Assembly (NCBI RefSeq): GCF_000350485.1 | Contig: NZ_AORV01000042.1 | Span: 1-64,000, forward strand | Source: Ruminiclostridium cellobioparum subsp. termitidis CT1112 | Lineage (GTDB): Bacteria > Bacillota > Clostridia > Acetivibrionales > DSM-1351 | Direction: 5' to 3' | Length of the DNA stretch: 64,000 nt | Shown here: piece by piece, positions 9,157-18,841 of the stretch | Layout of the letters: each line of letters begins with the position of its first letter | How positions within the stretch are numbered: the first letter of the stretch is position 1 | Made by a program: the position numbers and the translations under genes | The notes under the pieces: generated by a model | The model's database searches: none | Told to the model about the DNA's origin: nothing | Seen by the model: the letters and a program-made list of their open reading frames with translations, nothing else

Positions 9157-11274
9157 CTATTTGGTCTTTTTTGCAGTATCTTCACTGTTGCTTGGGCATT
9201 TTTCATTGCTGCATTTAAGTTCGTTCTTCCTGCCCGAAGACTTTTTCAGCATAAAACTGCCACATATACTGCAGGTTTCGTTGCTTGGCATATCCCAGCT
9301 CATAAACGAGCATTCGGGATTCCTTTCGCAGCCGATGTACTTTCTGCCCTTTTTTGTCTTTTTGTATAATACTTTCCCATGACAGAGAGGACACAATACT
9401 CCGGCTTCTTCAACAATAGCCTTTGTGTTCCGGCACTCCGGGAATCCGGGACAGGCCAGGAATTTTCCGAATCTGCCATGCTTAACAACCATGTTTCTGC
9501 CGCATTTATCACATATTACATCTGAAATTTCTTCAGGTACTTCAACGTCACCAATGGATTCCTCAGCCTGTTTCAGCACTCCTGCAAATGAGGAATAGAA
9601 ATCCTTCATTACGTCCTTCCAGGGCTTTTCTCCGTCTTCCACAGCATCCAGTTCATTTTCCATCTGGGCTGTAAATTCCGCATCTACAATATCCACAAAA
9701 TGCTTTTTCATTATATCGTTCACTATTTTTCCAAGCTCTGTGGGCAGCAGGAATTTCTTTTCCTTTATCACATAACCTCTGGACAGAATAGTAGTTATAG
9801 TGGGAGCGTAAGTACTCGGTCTGCCTATGCCTCTTTCTTCAAGTGATCTTACCAGGGTTGCCTCGGTATATCTGGCAGGCGGCTGTGTAAAATGTTGCTT
9901 GGGAGTATTTTTCTTAAGCTCCAGAACATCTCCCTGCACCAATTCAGGCAGATTGTTGTTCTCCTCCTCGTCGCGCTCTTCGTCACTGCTGCCTTCGGTA
10001 TCCCTGCCTTCAATATAAAGTACCATAAAGCCCGGGAATTTAACTTTGGAGCCGTTTGCCTTAAAGATGTACCTGCCTGCCGATATATCGGCACTTACGG
10101 TGTCATAAACCGCAGAGGACATCTGGCTTGCTATAAATCTGCTCCAGATCAGCTTATACAGCTTGTATTGTTCAGCGCTCAGCGATTCCTTTATGTCATC
10201 GGGTGCCATATCTATATAGGTAGGACGGATAGCTTCGTGGGCATCCTGTGAAGCCGACTTGTTCTTATATATCTTGGGAGTCTGAGGAATATAAGCCTGC
10301 CCGTATTTCTTACTGATATATTCCCTGGCTTCACTTTGGGCCTCGGCAGATATTCTGGTGGAGTCGGTTCTCATATAGGTTATTAAACCGACCGAACCAT
10401 GTCCTTTAATATCAACACCTTCGTACAGCTGCTGGGCCACCATCATTGTCCTCTTGGTTGTGAAACCAAGCTTTCTGGAGGCTTCCTGCTGCATTGTGCT
10501 TGTTATGAACGGAGCCGCTGCCGCGCGCTTTTTTTCCTGTTCCTTTACTTTTTTAACAATGTATTGGCTTTTTTCTATTTCCTTTAAAATTGAATTGACC
10601 TGTTCCTCATTGCTGAGCTCAAGTCTTTCATTTTCAGTACCGTAAAACTTTGCTTCGAAGTTCGGACTTACTTTGGGTTTGGCAAGCTTGGATATAATGG
10701 TCCAATACTCCTGGGAAACAAAATTATCAATTTCTTCCTCTCTGTCGCAAATCATTTTTGTTGCAACAGATTGAACCCTACCGGCACTCAAACCCTTCTT
10801 TACCTTTTTCCAAAGCAAGGGGCTTATCTTATACCCGACAATTCTGTCAAGAACTCTTCGGGCCTGCTGTGCATCAACAAGATCCATATCAATTTTTCTG
10901 GGCTGCTTTATTGCACTTTTAACAGCATTCTGAGTTATCTCATTAAAGGACACCCTGCATTTCTGACCGTTATCTATATTCAAAAGATTAGCCAAATGCC
11001 AGGAAATCGCCTCACCCTCACGGTCAGGGTCAGTAGCCAGATAAACTTTTTTTGCAGACTTTGCTTCCTTCTTAAGCTTGGATATAACATCACCCTTGCC
11101 TCTTATGGTGATGTATTTGGGCTCAAAGTTGTTTTCTATATCTACTCCAATTTGACTTTTAGGCAAATCCCTTACATGACCAACCGATGCTTCCACCTTA
11201 TAGCCTTTTCCCAAAAACTTGCCAATCGATTTAACTTTTCCGGGAGACTCCACAATAACCAGGTTATCAGCCAT
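9157..11274 (-). CDS. topA: DNA topoisomerase I (type IA)
   Basis: TopA relaxes negative supercoils through a 5'-phosphotyrosine intermediate. The 705-residue protein has the TOPRIM domain at the N-terminus (VIVESPGKVKSIGKFLG; acidic DPDREGEA near residue 113) and the active-site tyrosine in GLITYMRTDSTRIS near residue 300. Three C-terminal four-cysteine zinc ribbons start near residues 589, 633 and 672. Length and domain order are those of Firmicute TopA. The dprA-topA-trmFO order matches Bacillus smf-topA-gid. Confidence 0.98.
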   Translation of the reverse strand: MADNLVIVESPGKVKSIGKFLGKGYKVEASVGHVRDLPKSQIGVDIENNFEPKYITIRGKGDVISKLKKEAKSAKKVYLATDPDREGEAISWHLANLLNIDNGQKCRVSFNEITQNAVKSAIKQPRKIDMDLVDAQQARRVLDRIVGYKISPLLWKKVKKGLSAGRVQSVATKMICDREEEIDNFVSQEYWTIISKLAKPKVSPNFEAKFYGTENERLELSNEEQVNSILKEIEKSQYIVKKVKEQEKKRAAAAPFITSTMQQEASRKLGFTTKRTMMVAQQLYEGVDIKGHGSVGLITYMRTDSTRISAEAQSEAREYISKKYGQAYIPQTPKIYKNKSASQDAHEAIRPTYIDMAPDDIKESLSAEQYKLYKLIWSRFIASQMSSAVYDTVSADISAGRYIFKANGSKVKFPGFMVLYIEGRDTEGSSDEERDEEENNNLPELVQGDVLELKKNTPKQHFTQPPARYTEATLVRSLEERGIGRPSTYAPTITTILSRGYVIKEKKFLLPTELGKIVNDIMKKHFVDIVDAEFTAQMENELDAVEDGEKPWKDVMKDFYSSFAGVLKQAEESIGDVEVPEEISDVICDKCGRNMVVKHGRFGKFLACPGFPECRNTKAIVEEAGVLCPLCHGKVLYKKTKKGRKYIGCERNPECSFMSWDMPSNETCSICGSFMLKKSSGRKNELKCSNEKCPSNSEDTAKKTK

Positions 11275-11532
11275 TTTATTCCTCCGTGTTAATTCATGTG
11301 CTTTTTGATATTACAATTTTTATCAGACAAATACTAATTTAAACTGCTTTTTTAAATCTGTCAACCTTACATTGAGGTTTTGTACTGATAAAATAGTAAA
11401 TTCTGTAATTATTTATGAATATTTTTATAATTTTTATACTACATACTTAATTCTGGAATTATTCTTTCATCACTTAATCAAATTATGCACATATTAAATA
11501 AAATTATGACATCGGGCTGATATTTATATATG

Positions 11533-11694
11533 CCCCGTGTTCTGTAACATCTAAAACGTATATTGCCGGCGAGGAAAATTTTTGCAGCATAAGTCAGAGG
11601 ACGAAAGCAATACTGTACGTATTGGCAAGGGCGGCAACGAAATTCTGCGGGAATTTAACGTCGGCAATATGTGCCTTTTAGATGTTGCAGGCCG
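11533..11694. repeat. Palindromic intergenic repeat element (full copy)
   Basis: This lies in the 420-bp gap between topA and dprA. The left arm (11533-11575) and the reverse complement of the right arm (11650-11694) share blocks such as AACATCTAAAA and ATATTGCCG. Between the arms is a perfect hairpin, CAATAC-5 nt-GTATTG (11608-11624). The element ends exactly at the dprA stop codon. A single related arm occurs at 25308-25356, so this looks like a dispersed palindromic element (MITE- or REP-like) or a structured RNA. The rest of the gap (11275-11532) is A+T-rich with nothing recognisable. Confidence 0.6.
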
Positions 11695-12819
11695 CTAGAG
11701 GTACATTTCAAAAATTTTCCCAGGCTGCTGGGTGATGACACCCTTCATTTCAAGCATAAAAAGAATATTGTTTATCTCCTTTACGGAAATATTGCTCCTT
11801 TCAATTATTTCATCAATATGGCGGATACCTTTTTGAATTATTTTTACAACGCGTATTTCTTCTGTACTCAAACCCATATAGGCCTTCAGTCCGGTATTTA
11901 TGCCTGTTCCGGGAGTTTGCCCTGAAGGTTCATTTATTTTTACATCCTCCCTATAGTCAAATTCCTCCAGTATATCCTCTACTCCCAGTACTATTTTTGC
12001 ACCCTCCCGTATCAGCCGGTTTGTACCCTTGCTGTAGGAGCAGTCAATATTTCCCGGAACGGCGAATACTTCCCTTCCCTGCTCCAGCGCAAAGCCGGCG
12101 GTTATCAGTGAGCCGCTTCTGCCGGCGGCTTCCACTATGAGAACGCCGGAGGATATTCCGCTGATTATTCTGTTCCTGGCCGGGAAGTTGTGTTGGAGCG
12201 GAGGAGTCCCTGGAGGGTACTCGGAGAGTATAAGTCCGCCCGAATTTAATATGTTTTCATAGAGCCGGAAATTCTCGGGCGGGTAGATGTAGTCAAGTCC
12301 GCAGCCCAAGACTGCCGCTGTCCTCCCGCCTGCGTCCAGACAGCCCTCATGGGCAATGCTGTCGATTCCTCTTGCCAGACCGCTGACTATCTGGACACCT
12401 CTCATAGAAAGCTCATAGGATAGCTTTTTGGCTGCTGAAGCGCCGTAATTTGTTGTCCTTCTCGATCCGACCACTGCTATTGAAAATTCAGACAGCCTGA
12501 GCTTTCCCCGGTAATACAGGGCGACAGGAGGATCATAAATATGTTTCAGCTTTTCGGGGTAATTGCTGTCGAAGATGGTAGCTATTTTAATATCATTTTT
12601 AAGCATTAAATCGTTTACTGAATTTACCCTATCCCTTTTTTCCTTATTCAGAATCTCTTCTATATTTTTCGGTGAAAGCTGTTTATATGCTCTAAGTTCC
12701 TGCTCTGTAAGGTAAAAAATTATTTTGGGCTCCCTGTAAGCCTCCAGCAGCTGTCGGGCTTTGACAGGGCCCAAGCCCGACAAGGATGAGAACCATATCC
12801 AATAATCAATGTCTCTCAT
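11695..12819 (-). CDS. dprA: DNA-processing protein DprA/Smf
   Basis: DprA binds incoming single-stranded DNA and loads RecA during natural transformation; it is also kept in many species not known to be transformable. The 374-residue protein has an N-terminal helix-hairpin-helix-like region and the Rossmann-type DprA core with VGSRRTTNYG (near residue 116), GLARGIDSIAHEG and the HNFPARNRIISGIS motif. The C-terminal winged-helix-like region starts at about residue 310. It is followed by topA as in Bacillus and preceded by the comM-like gene, 26 bases away, so the two probably form one transcription unit. Confidence 0.96.
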   Translation of the reverse strand: MRDIDYWIWFSSLSGLGPVKARQLLEAYREPKIIFYLTEQELRAYKQLSPKNIEEILNKEKRDRVNSVNDLMLKNDIKIATIFDSNYPEKLKHIYDPPVALYYRGKLRLSEFSIAVVGSRRTTNYGASAAKKLSYELSMRGVQIVSGLARGIDSIAHEGCLDAGGRTAAVLGCGLDYIYPPENFRLYENILNSGGLILSEYPPGTPPLQHNFPARNRIISGISSGVLIVEAAGRSGSLITAGFALEQGREVFAVPGNIDCSYSKGTNRLIREGAKIVLGVEDILEEFDYREDVKINEPSGQTPGTGINTGLKAYMGLSTEEIRVVKIIQKGIRHIDEIIERSNISVKEINNILFMLEMKGVITQQPGKIFEMYL

Positions 12820-12845
12820 TGCACTCTCCTCTATTGTTTTTTGTA

Positions 12846-14381
12846 TTAATATTTCGAAACCAGCCTGTCAAAGCTCCTGTACTGTATTGCCTCTGCAACA
12901 TGCCAGGATTTTATTGCATCAGCTCCTTCCATGTCGGCTATAGTCCGTGCAACCTTCAGGATTCTGTCATGTGCCCTGGCACTCAGGCCCAGCTTTTCGA
13001 ACGCCCTCCTCAGCAATTTTGAGGTCACCCGGTCAAGCTCACAGTATTTTCTTATAAGGGCAGGGGATAATTCGGAGTTTGAAAAGATGCCAAGACCCCG
13101 GTACCTCTCCAGCTGTACACTTCTCGCCTTATTGACCCGTTCCCTGATCACAGCCGAAGTTTCCTCCTCACCGGCCTTTTCCAGGTCATCGTACTTTACA
13201 GGCCGTACTTCCGTATGTATATCGATCCTGTCCATTATAGGACGGCTGAACCTTCCAAGATACCGCTGAAGCATTTTGGGAGTACAGCTGCACTTCCTGG
13301 AGGGATCTAAATAGAAACCGCATTTGCAGGGGTTTGCCGCGCAAACCAGCATTGTTCTGGCAGGATAGGTAATACTGTTGTTTGCTCTGGAAATACATAT
13401 TTCTCCGTCCTCCAGAGGCTGCCTGAGGACTTCGGCAGCCTCCGGGCCGAACTCGGGAAATTCATCCAGGAAGAGAACACCGTAGTGAGCCAGGCTTATT
13501 TCACCAGGCTTTATTGGTTTCCCGCCTCCTACCAATGAAATGTCTGAAATTGTGTGGTGGGGATTTCTGAAGGGTCTGGCCGAAATGAGTGAGGATTTGT
13601 GGGGAAGAAGGCCTGATACACTGTATATTTTGGTCAATTCCAGAGCCTCGTCGAAAGTCATCCGGGGCAGGATGGTGGGAAGTCTTTTGGCCAGCATGGT
13701 TTTTCCGCTGCCGGGAGTGCCCGCCATCAGGAGGTTATGTGCCCCGCAGGCCGCAATCTCCATCGCACGCTTAACACTTGCCTGCCCTTTCACATCGCTG
13801 AAATCCATAGAGTCGGAAATACTCTGTGAAAATATGTTGTTGATATCTACTGTATAGGCCGGAATGACTTCCTGTCCGTTGAGGTGCCTGACAACTTCTA
13901 TAAGACTTTTTACGGGAATTATGTTTATATCCTTTAATACGGCTGCCTCGTCAGCATTTGCGTCAGGCACGAATACATTTTTTATCCCGTTGGATCTCGC
14001 ACAGCAAGCCATGGATAATATGCCCTGTACAGCCTTAATCCGGCCGTCAAGTGATAATTCTCCCAGAAACATATAGGAGCCCAGCTCTGTTGACGGAATT
14101 ATTTCCGACGCAGCCAGAATGCCCATTGCCACTGCCACGTCATAAAACGAGCCCTCCTTGCGTAGATTGGCAGGGGCAAGATTGATTGTTATGCGCCTGA
14201 CAGGAAAATCAATACCGCTGTTTTTGACGGCAGCTCTGACCCTTTCCCGGGATTCCCTGACAGCAGTATCCCCCAGGCCCACAATATCAAAGCTGGGAAT
14301 TCCGTTGCTGATGTCAGTTTCAACTTCCACTATGCAGCCGTCAATTCCTGTAAGTGCGCAACTGTTGATTTTTGAAACCAT
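12846..14381 (-). CDS. comM: YifB/ComM family Mg-chelatase-like AAA+ ATPase
   Basis: In Gram-negative relatives ComM is a hexameric helicase that extends branch migration during transformation; the role in clostridia is untested. The 511-residue protein has the N-terminal Lon-protease-like ChlI fold, a Walker A motif GTPGSGKTM near residue 217, Walker B LFLDEFPEF near 300, and the C-terminal Mg-chelatase domain with the cysteine-rich segment NPCKCGFYLDPSRKCSC. Length and order are typical. It precedes dprA, another transformation-linked gene. Confidence 0.93.
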   Translation of the reverse strand: MVSKINSCALTGIDGCIVEVETDISNGIPSFDIVGLGDTAVRESRERVRAAVKNSGIDFPVRRITINLAPANLRKEGSFYDVAVAMGILAASEIIPSTELGSYMFLGELSLDGRIKAVQGILSMACCARSNGIKNVFVPDANADEAAVLKDINIIPVKSLIEVVRHLNGQEVIPAYTVDINNIFSQSISDSMDFSDVKGQASVKRAMEIAACGAHNLLMAGTPGSGKTMLAKRLPTILPRMTFDEALELTKIYSVSGLLPHKSSLISARPFRNPHHTISDISLVGGGKPIKPGEISLAHYGVLFLDEFPEFGPEAAEVLRQPLEDGEICISRANNSITYPARTMLVCAANPCKCGFYLDPSRKCSCTPKMLQRYLGRFSRPIMDRIDIHTEVRPVKYDDLEKAGEEETSAVIRERVNKARSVQLERYRGLGIFSNSELSPALIRKYCELDRVTSKLLRRAFEKLGLSARAHDRILKVARTIADMEGADAIKSWHVAEAIQYRSFDRLVSKY

Positions 14382-14754
14382 AAAAATTTCCTTTCTGTAT
14401 GTATTCGTTATGTACTTATTTTTTCAATTGGATGTTGTTGCCTGAAAGAATTATAAAGAAACGATAGATTGGTCAGAATTCAGACTTGCATGGATATTGG
14501 CCTGAAATGGATATACTTGAATTCAATATGACATTATATAACATTCTTACTATACCAAGCCTTAAAAGCATTATAAAAATACTAAAGATTTTTTAGGAAT
14601 TTATTTTGGGAATTAATTAAGATTGGTTTTATTGGATTTATTGAAAAAATGAAATTTCTCAATAAATTAATTTTAATACAGTCTGTAGACATTACTTGAA
14701 TTATATCACATGATTTGTAAAATATCACCTTTTTTTATAAATTTTTATTAATTA
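14382..14754. other. A+T-rich intergenic stretch
   Basis: This roughly 370-base stretch lies between the comM promoter side and the glycosidase terminator. It is strongly A+T-rich with several short homopolymer runs. No open frame with a ribosome-binding site, no riboswitch-like conserved block and no RNA gene was recognised. It probably carries the promoter of the comM-dprA unit, which I could not place. Confidence 0.5.
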
Positions 14755-14803
14755 CAAAAAAGCCATGCATATAACATCGTTTCCCGTGCTTATATACATG
14801 GCT
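14755..14803 (-). terminator. Strong terminator after the glycosidase operon
   Basis: On the minus strand AGCCATG pairs with CATGGCT; inner pairing (ATATAA with TTATAT) extends the stem, and it is followed at once by a run of six T. It lies about 40 bases after the glycosidase stop codon and would end the sugar-uptake operon. Confidence 0.8.
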
Positions 14804-14843
14804 CAAAACTCTTAACATATTAATAGTTTAATATTTTATTATT

Positions 14844-17800
14844 TTAATACTTTATCAACCTTGGTGTGACCAATACTCCCATTTTTCTCAGCTGATATTC
14901 ATAGGACCATTTCTTCCCCTCCGTACGCCAGCTGTTGGGACCGTGCCACTTTTCAGAAGAGTCTGAATTGTGCAGGGCCCCGAAAGCATTATATCGGTTG
15001 CCGCAGCATAAAATATCAATGCTGTGTTTTCCCTTGTCCAACTCCCCCAAATCAATGGTATACGGAGCAAAGGCAACTATCCCCCGCTCCTTTCCATCCA
15101 CAAAGACCTTCATGACCGTTGAGCGGTATGATGAGAAATCCAGTTTATAATTACCGCTATCTACATTTATTACATTATGGTACTTTATATTACCGGTGTA
15201 GAATGGGAAGCCCTGACTGCCATAATCACCAAAATTGATGGTTTGCGGCATATCTATCAGCTTTGCGGCACTTCCGGCGATACTGACTCCAAATGAGCCC
15301 AGCAAATAGCACCATTCCACATTGGTCCTTGAATAGAAGTCTATGTATAGTATTATTCGATTTGTGCCCTTTTTTATTGCAGGGAGCTTCACTTTTTGAA
15401 TGCATTTATCAACAAAATAACCCTCGGTTTCTTTTTTGACACTTTCACCGTTGACAATAATCTCTGTTCCTGAAATGTTTTCAAGTGCCAGATAGCAGTC
15501 CCTGATTTCAATCTCCGATTCAAAACTGTATCTCAGCCCCAGGATATGCTTTTTCTCTTCCTGCCTTTCAACCGACCAGGGCTGGGCCCAGGCTTCCATA
15601 CGCAGGGGATAGCCAAGCAGTTCTCTGAACCTGTTATCTATCCTCAAAACCTCGTCCCTGGAATTCCATTCCTTACCGTCAAATGAATACTCAGCACAAT
15701 CCAGAACCAGTGAATTAGGCTCCGAAAGGCTGAAGGAAACCGGCTGTGAAAGCTCTGTAATCCTTTGCACATTACATTCATATGATTTTTCCGGCTCCCG
15801 TGCCCGTCCTTCCTCAAGCAGCAGCAGAAGGCTGTCATGGTCATAAAAGGAACGGGAAATTACAGTTTTTCCGTTGTCATATTCTGCGGCAAAAGGGTGG
15901 ATTTTTCCTGTTAATGTATCGTAAAGCGTTGGTTTCCAGACTCCACTCACAATTATTTTCAATTTGTCCTCCCGGGGTATATCGGGATTTTCCGCAGGTT
16001 TGGCATTACATATAAAGAGCCACCTGTATTTGCCGTCTTTTCGAAGCTGGTAAATATATCTGTCCGGTCTTTGGCCGTTCGTATTGATGATATCGACGTC
16101 TCTGCTGCCGGAAATTGCACTGTGGATTTTATTATAATTGAATTGGATACATTCGCATTCCTTTACAAAAGCCTGAACCTCCTGTGAAGGCCCGGCATCC
16201 AGCAGAGTTGGCGTTTCTCCGGTGAAGACAAGCCTGCCTCCCGCTTTTTTGAAGGCTTTAAGCTGCTGCAGGGTTGTACTGCGCAGAGTTATACAGTTGG
16301 GAACTATTATGGTTTCATATTCCATTTCACCCACTGCCAATTTCCCGTCATATGCCTTTGGTGCTTGTGACGGCAGAAGTGATTCCGCAATGAAATCAAA
16401 ATCCACCAGACCAAACAAAAGCCAGTTTGTGATCGCATAAAAATTATCATCCAGCTCTTTTTTTCTTCCTGCGGTTTTATCGTTGGGCCCATAGTACAGC
16501 CAGTATGATTCGACAGGATGAATCACTCCAACCCTGACCTCTGCCTTACCCCTGGTCAGTGCCGAATTCAGCCTTGCAAAGTGGTCTTCAATATAACTGT
16601 ATTCCTTATACCATGGGGATTGATAGCCGATACTGGCAGGGTAATCGCGTTTTGCTTCCCCATTCATCGATACCCACGTCAGATGGTGAACCCGCAGTGT
16701 CACACCGAGAGCCGCCTGCCAATCACCCTGCAGCTTGTGGTTCCTGAAATCAAAATCCCAGTTTGTAACTCCGTACAGTTCACTTAAAACACCGGTTCTG
16801 CCGTACTGGTGCGCGGCTGATTGGGCCTGCTTTGCCGTTGTATATTCCCTCCAGTCGCAAAGCATATCAATACCGGGCATATCAAACGAGCGGTATGACC
16901 GCATGGCTTCTCCGAGAGCGGCTGTTTGCGACTGTAAAGTCGGCTCCTCCATCATATGCCCTGTAAGCTTTATATTATGGGCTTTACACCAATTTCCGAC
17001 GGTGTCGGCAAAAGCTGAAGAAAATCTTTCGGCAACATGATCGTGATAATTATATCTTGCAGCAGAAATCTTATCATCGGGCAATTCCCAGACCAGTTCC
17101 GGCAAATGATCAATAATACTTTCACCATATACCGACTTGTATGTTTCCTCAAAATCATCGGTAAACGGCAATGCAATATTAGTTCTGTCAGTGGAAAATT
17201 TCAGCGTCTGTTTATGTGTAAATTGAGGCTCATCAGTGAAAATTGAGGGAATTGCCGTACCAAAATCGTCACCGAACTTCTCATAGTATTTTTCGTGGGT
17301 CACCTCTATAAATCTTTCAATGGCTTTTTTATCCAGAGTATTAACATAGGCCTGGTTGTTGAACCAGGGATTATCTTCGGCTATAACCAGGGTTGCCTCC
17401 CATACCGCCGTCCCGCCGGGTGCGGTTTCAGAAGCCTGCAGCCGTTTATATTCCTGCAGAAACCCGTCTTTCAGAGTGACCGCAAATCTGGCAATGACGG
17501 ATTTGCCATCACCTTCCTGCCTGCCGGCGATATCCTCCGAATTCGTTGGAATGCTGTCATTCTCATTAACATCCGCCGGACCAAAACTCAGATATCTTGC
17601 CCGGTGCTTTCTGTCTTTTGTGACCAGGCCGCCGCCCGAACCCGAAGGCCAGCGGTCTTCATCGTAGAGATAGCACAGCATTTCCTCTTTTTTGGCCTTT
17701 TCGTTACATGCTCCCACAAGCTCCATATATTCCTCACCCAGATATTCCGTTTCCAGCCCTGAGCGGCAATGTATATGGAAGCCTCCTATCCCCATTGCCT

Positions 17801-17933
17801 TAAAAATATCAATTTGCCTCAAAAGCTCATCCTTTTCAAGCTTTGTATTCCATGCCCAAAATGGTGCTCCTCTGAACTTTGCAGGAGGATTTTTGAAAAG
17901 TTCTTCATTATAATCGTCATTATAATTGTTCAT
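14844..17933 (-). CDS. Large GH106-like glycoside hydrolase (putative rhamnosidase-type)
   Basis: This 1029-residue protein has no signal peptide, so it probably acts in the cytoplasm on imported oligosaccharides. The N-terminal half has a TIM-barrel-like pattern with conserved blocks FRGAPFWAWNTKL, MGIGGFHIHCRSGLETEYLG and CYLYDEDRWPSGSGGG. Acidic motifs FTDEPQF (near residue 230) and TGHMMEEPTLQ could supply catalytic residues. The C-terminal 300 residues are predicted beta-sandwich (carbohydrate-binding-like). These blocks resemble the large clostridial proteins grouped near GH106 alpha-L-rhamnosidases, but I cannot confirm the family or the substrate. It is the last gene of an operon with two permeases and a binding lipoprotein, ten bases after the permease gene. 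Confidence 0.65.
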   Translation of the reverse strand: MNNYNDDYNEELFKNPPAKFRGAPFWAWNTKLEKDELLRQIDIFKAMGIGGFHIHCRSGLETEYLGEEYMELVGACNEKAKKEEMLCYLYDEDRWPSGSGGGLVTKDRKHRARYLSFGPADVNENDSIPTNSEDIAGRQEGDGKSVIARFAVTLKDGFLQEYKRLQASETAPGGTAVWEATLVIAEDNPWFNNQAYVNTLDKKAIERFIEVTHEKYYEKFGDDFGTAIPSIFTDEPQFTHKQTLKFSTDRTNIALPFTDDFEETYKSVYGESIIDHLPELVWELPDDKISAARYNYHDHVAERFSSAFADTVGNWCKAHNIKLTGHMMEEPTLQSQTAALGEAMRSYRSFDMPGIDMLCDWREYTTAKQAQSAAHQYGRTGVLSELYGVTNWDFDFRNHKLQGDWQAALGVTLRVHHLTWVSMNGEAKRDYPASIGYQSPWYKEYSYIEDHFARLNSALTRGKAEVRVGVIHPVESYWLYYGPNDKTAGRKKELDDNFYAITNWLLFGLVDFDFIAESLLPSQAPKAYDGKLAVGEMEYETIIVPNCITLRSTTLQQLKAFKKAGGRLVFTGETPTLLDAGPSQEVQAFVKECECIQFNYNKIHSAISGSRDVDIINTNGQRPDRYIYQLRKDGKYRWLFICNAKPAENPDIPREDKLKIIVSGVWKPTLYDTLTGKIHPFAAEYDNGKTVISRSFYDHDSLLLLLEEGRAREPEKSYECNVQRITELSQPVSFSLSEPNSLVLDCAEYSFDGKEWNSRDEVLRIDNRFRELLGYPLRMEAWAQPWSVERQEEKKHILGLRYSFESEIEIRDCYLALENISGTEIIVNGESVKKETEGYFVDKCIQKVKLPAIKKGTNRIILYIDFYSRTNVEWCYLLGSFGVSIAGSAAKLIDMPQTINFGDYGSQGFPFYTGNIKYHNVINVDSGNYKLDFSSYRSTVMKVFVDGKERGIVAFAPYTIDLGELDKGKHSIDILCCGNRYNAFGALHNSDSSEKWHGPNSWRTEGKKWSYEYQLRKMGVLVTPRLIKY

Positions 17934-17943
17934 GGCATATCTC

Positions 17944-18828
17944 CTATTCTTTTACCGAACCGATGGTCACACCCGAGATAAAATACTTTTGCATAAAGGG
18001 ATATACAAATAAAATCGGTATTGTTGCAAAAACAATCATTGCTCCGCGGAAGGAACGGTCCGATAATTGTTTCAGCCTGTTCACATCAGCGGCACTGAAA
18101 TTGCTGAAATCTATTGTGGTAAGCATATTGTGAAGCAGCGTTTGCAGCGGCCATTTATTTCTGTCATTTATATATATCGTAGCTCCGAACCAATCATTCC
18201 AATGTCCGACCAGCTGGAAAAGAGAAAGTGTTGCAATGGATGCCATTGAGAGCGGAATTACAATTTTTAAAAGAATAACAAATTCATTTGCCCCATCAAT
18301 GGAAGCCGATTCAAAAATACTCTTATTTATCCCTCTGAAAAAATTCATCATCATCACTACATTAAATATCGGCACACAGCCCGGAAGAATCAATGACCAG
18401 ATACTATCCAGCATATGAAGGTTTTTTACCAATATAAACAGAGGTATCAAGCCTCCGCTTACCATCATCGGAATTATGAAGAAAAAGCTTAAAAATTTTC
18501 TTCCCTTAAGCTCACGGTTTTCTTTTGAAAGCGGATATGCCGCCAAAATTGTTACAAGCATATTGACCGAACAACCTACAATAGTCCTAAAAACCGATAC
18601 ACCCAGCGCTTTTATAAAAGCCGAATTGCTGAACATTGTTTCATACGCCGCAAAATTGAATCCTTTGGGCCAGAACCGTACCGAGTTTGAAGTGGCGGAC
18701 ACCGTATCACTTAGCGAAAGAGCGATAACATGGATCATTGGCAATATGCAGGTCAAAGTAATAATGGCAAGGAGAAAATAATTGAAAAAATTAAAAATCC
18801 TCTCTCCCTTTGTATAGGTTATATTCAT
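17944..18828 (-). CDS. Sugar ABC transporter permease, LplC/YtcP family
   Basis: This 294-residue inner-membrane permease has six predicted membrane helices and the cytoplasmic EAA-type loop ESASIDGANEFVILLKIVIP that docks the ATPase. The ending (MQKYFISGVTIGSVKE) is characteristic of the LplC/YtcP branch, which imports complex oligosaccharides such as pectin- or xylan-derived ones. It pairs with the LplB-like permease 13 bases upstream. No ATPase gene is present, so a shared MsmX-type ATPase elsewhere probably energises the system, as is usual for this family. Confidence 0.92.
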   Translation of the reverse strand: MNITYTKGERIFNFFNYFLLAIITLTCILPMIHVIALSLSDTVSATSNSVRFWPKGFNFAAYETMFSNSAFIKALGVSVFRTIVGCSVNMLVTILAAYPLSKENRELKGRKFLSFFFIIPMMVSGGLIPLFILVKNLHMLDSIWSLILPGCVPIFNVVMMMNFFRGINKSIFESASIDGANEFVILLKIVIPLSMASIATLSLFQLVGHWNDWFGATIYINDRNKWPLQTLLHNMLTTIDFSNFSAADVNRLKQLSDRSFRGAMIVFATIPILFVYPFMQKYFISGVTIGSVKE

Positions 18829-18841
18829 TGTTATCTGCCCC

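Noticed and set aside
10771-11292. 173-codon plus-strand frame over the start of topA
   Set aside because: It is antisense to the TOPRIM domain of topA and has no recognisable domain or start signal.
17294-17762. 155-codon plus-strand frame within the glycosidase gene
   Set aside because: It is a shadow of a continuous 1029-codon gene with strong family motifs.
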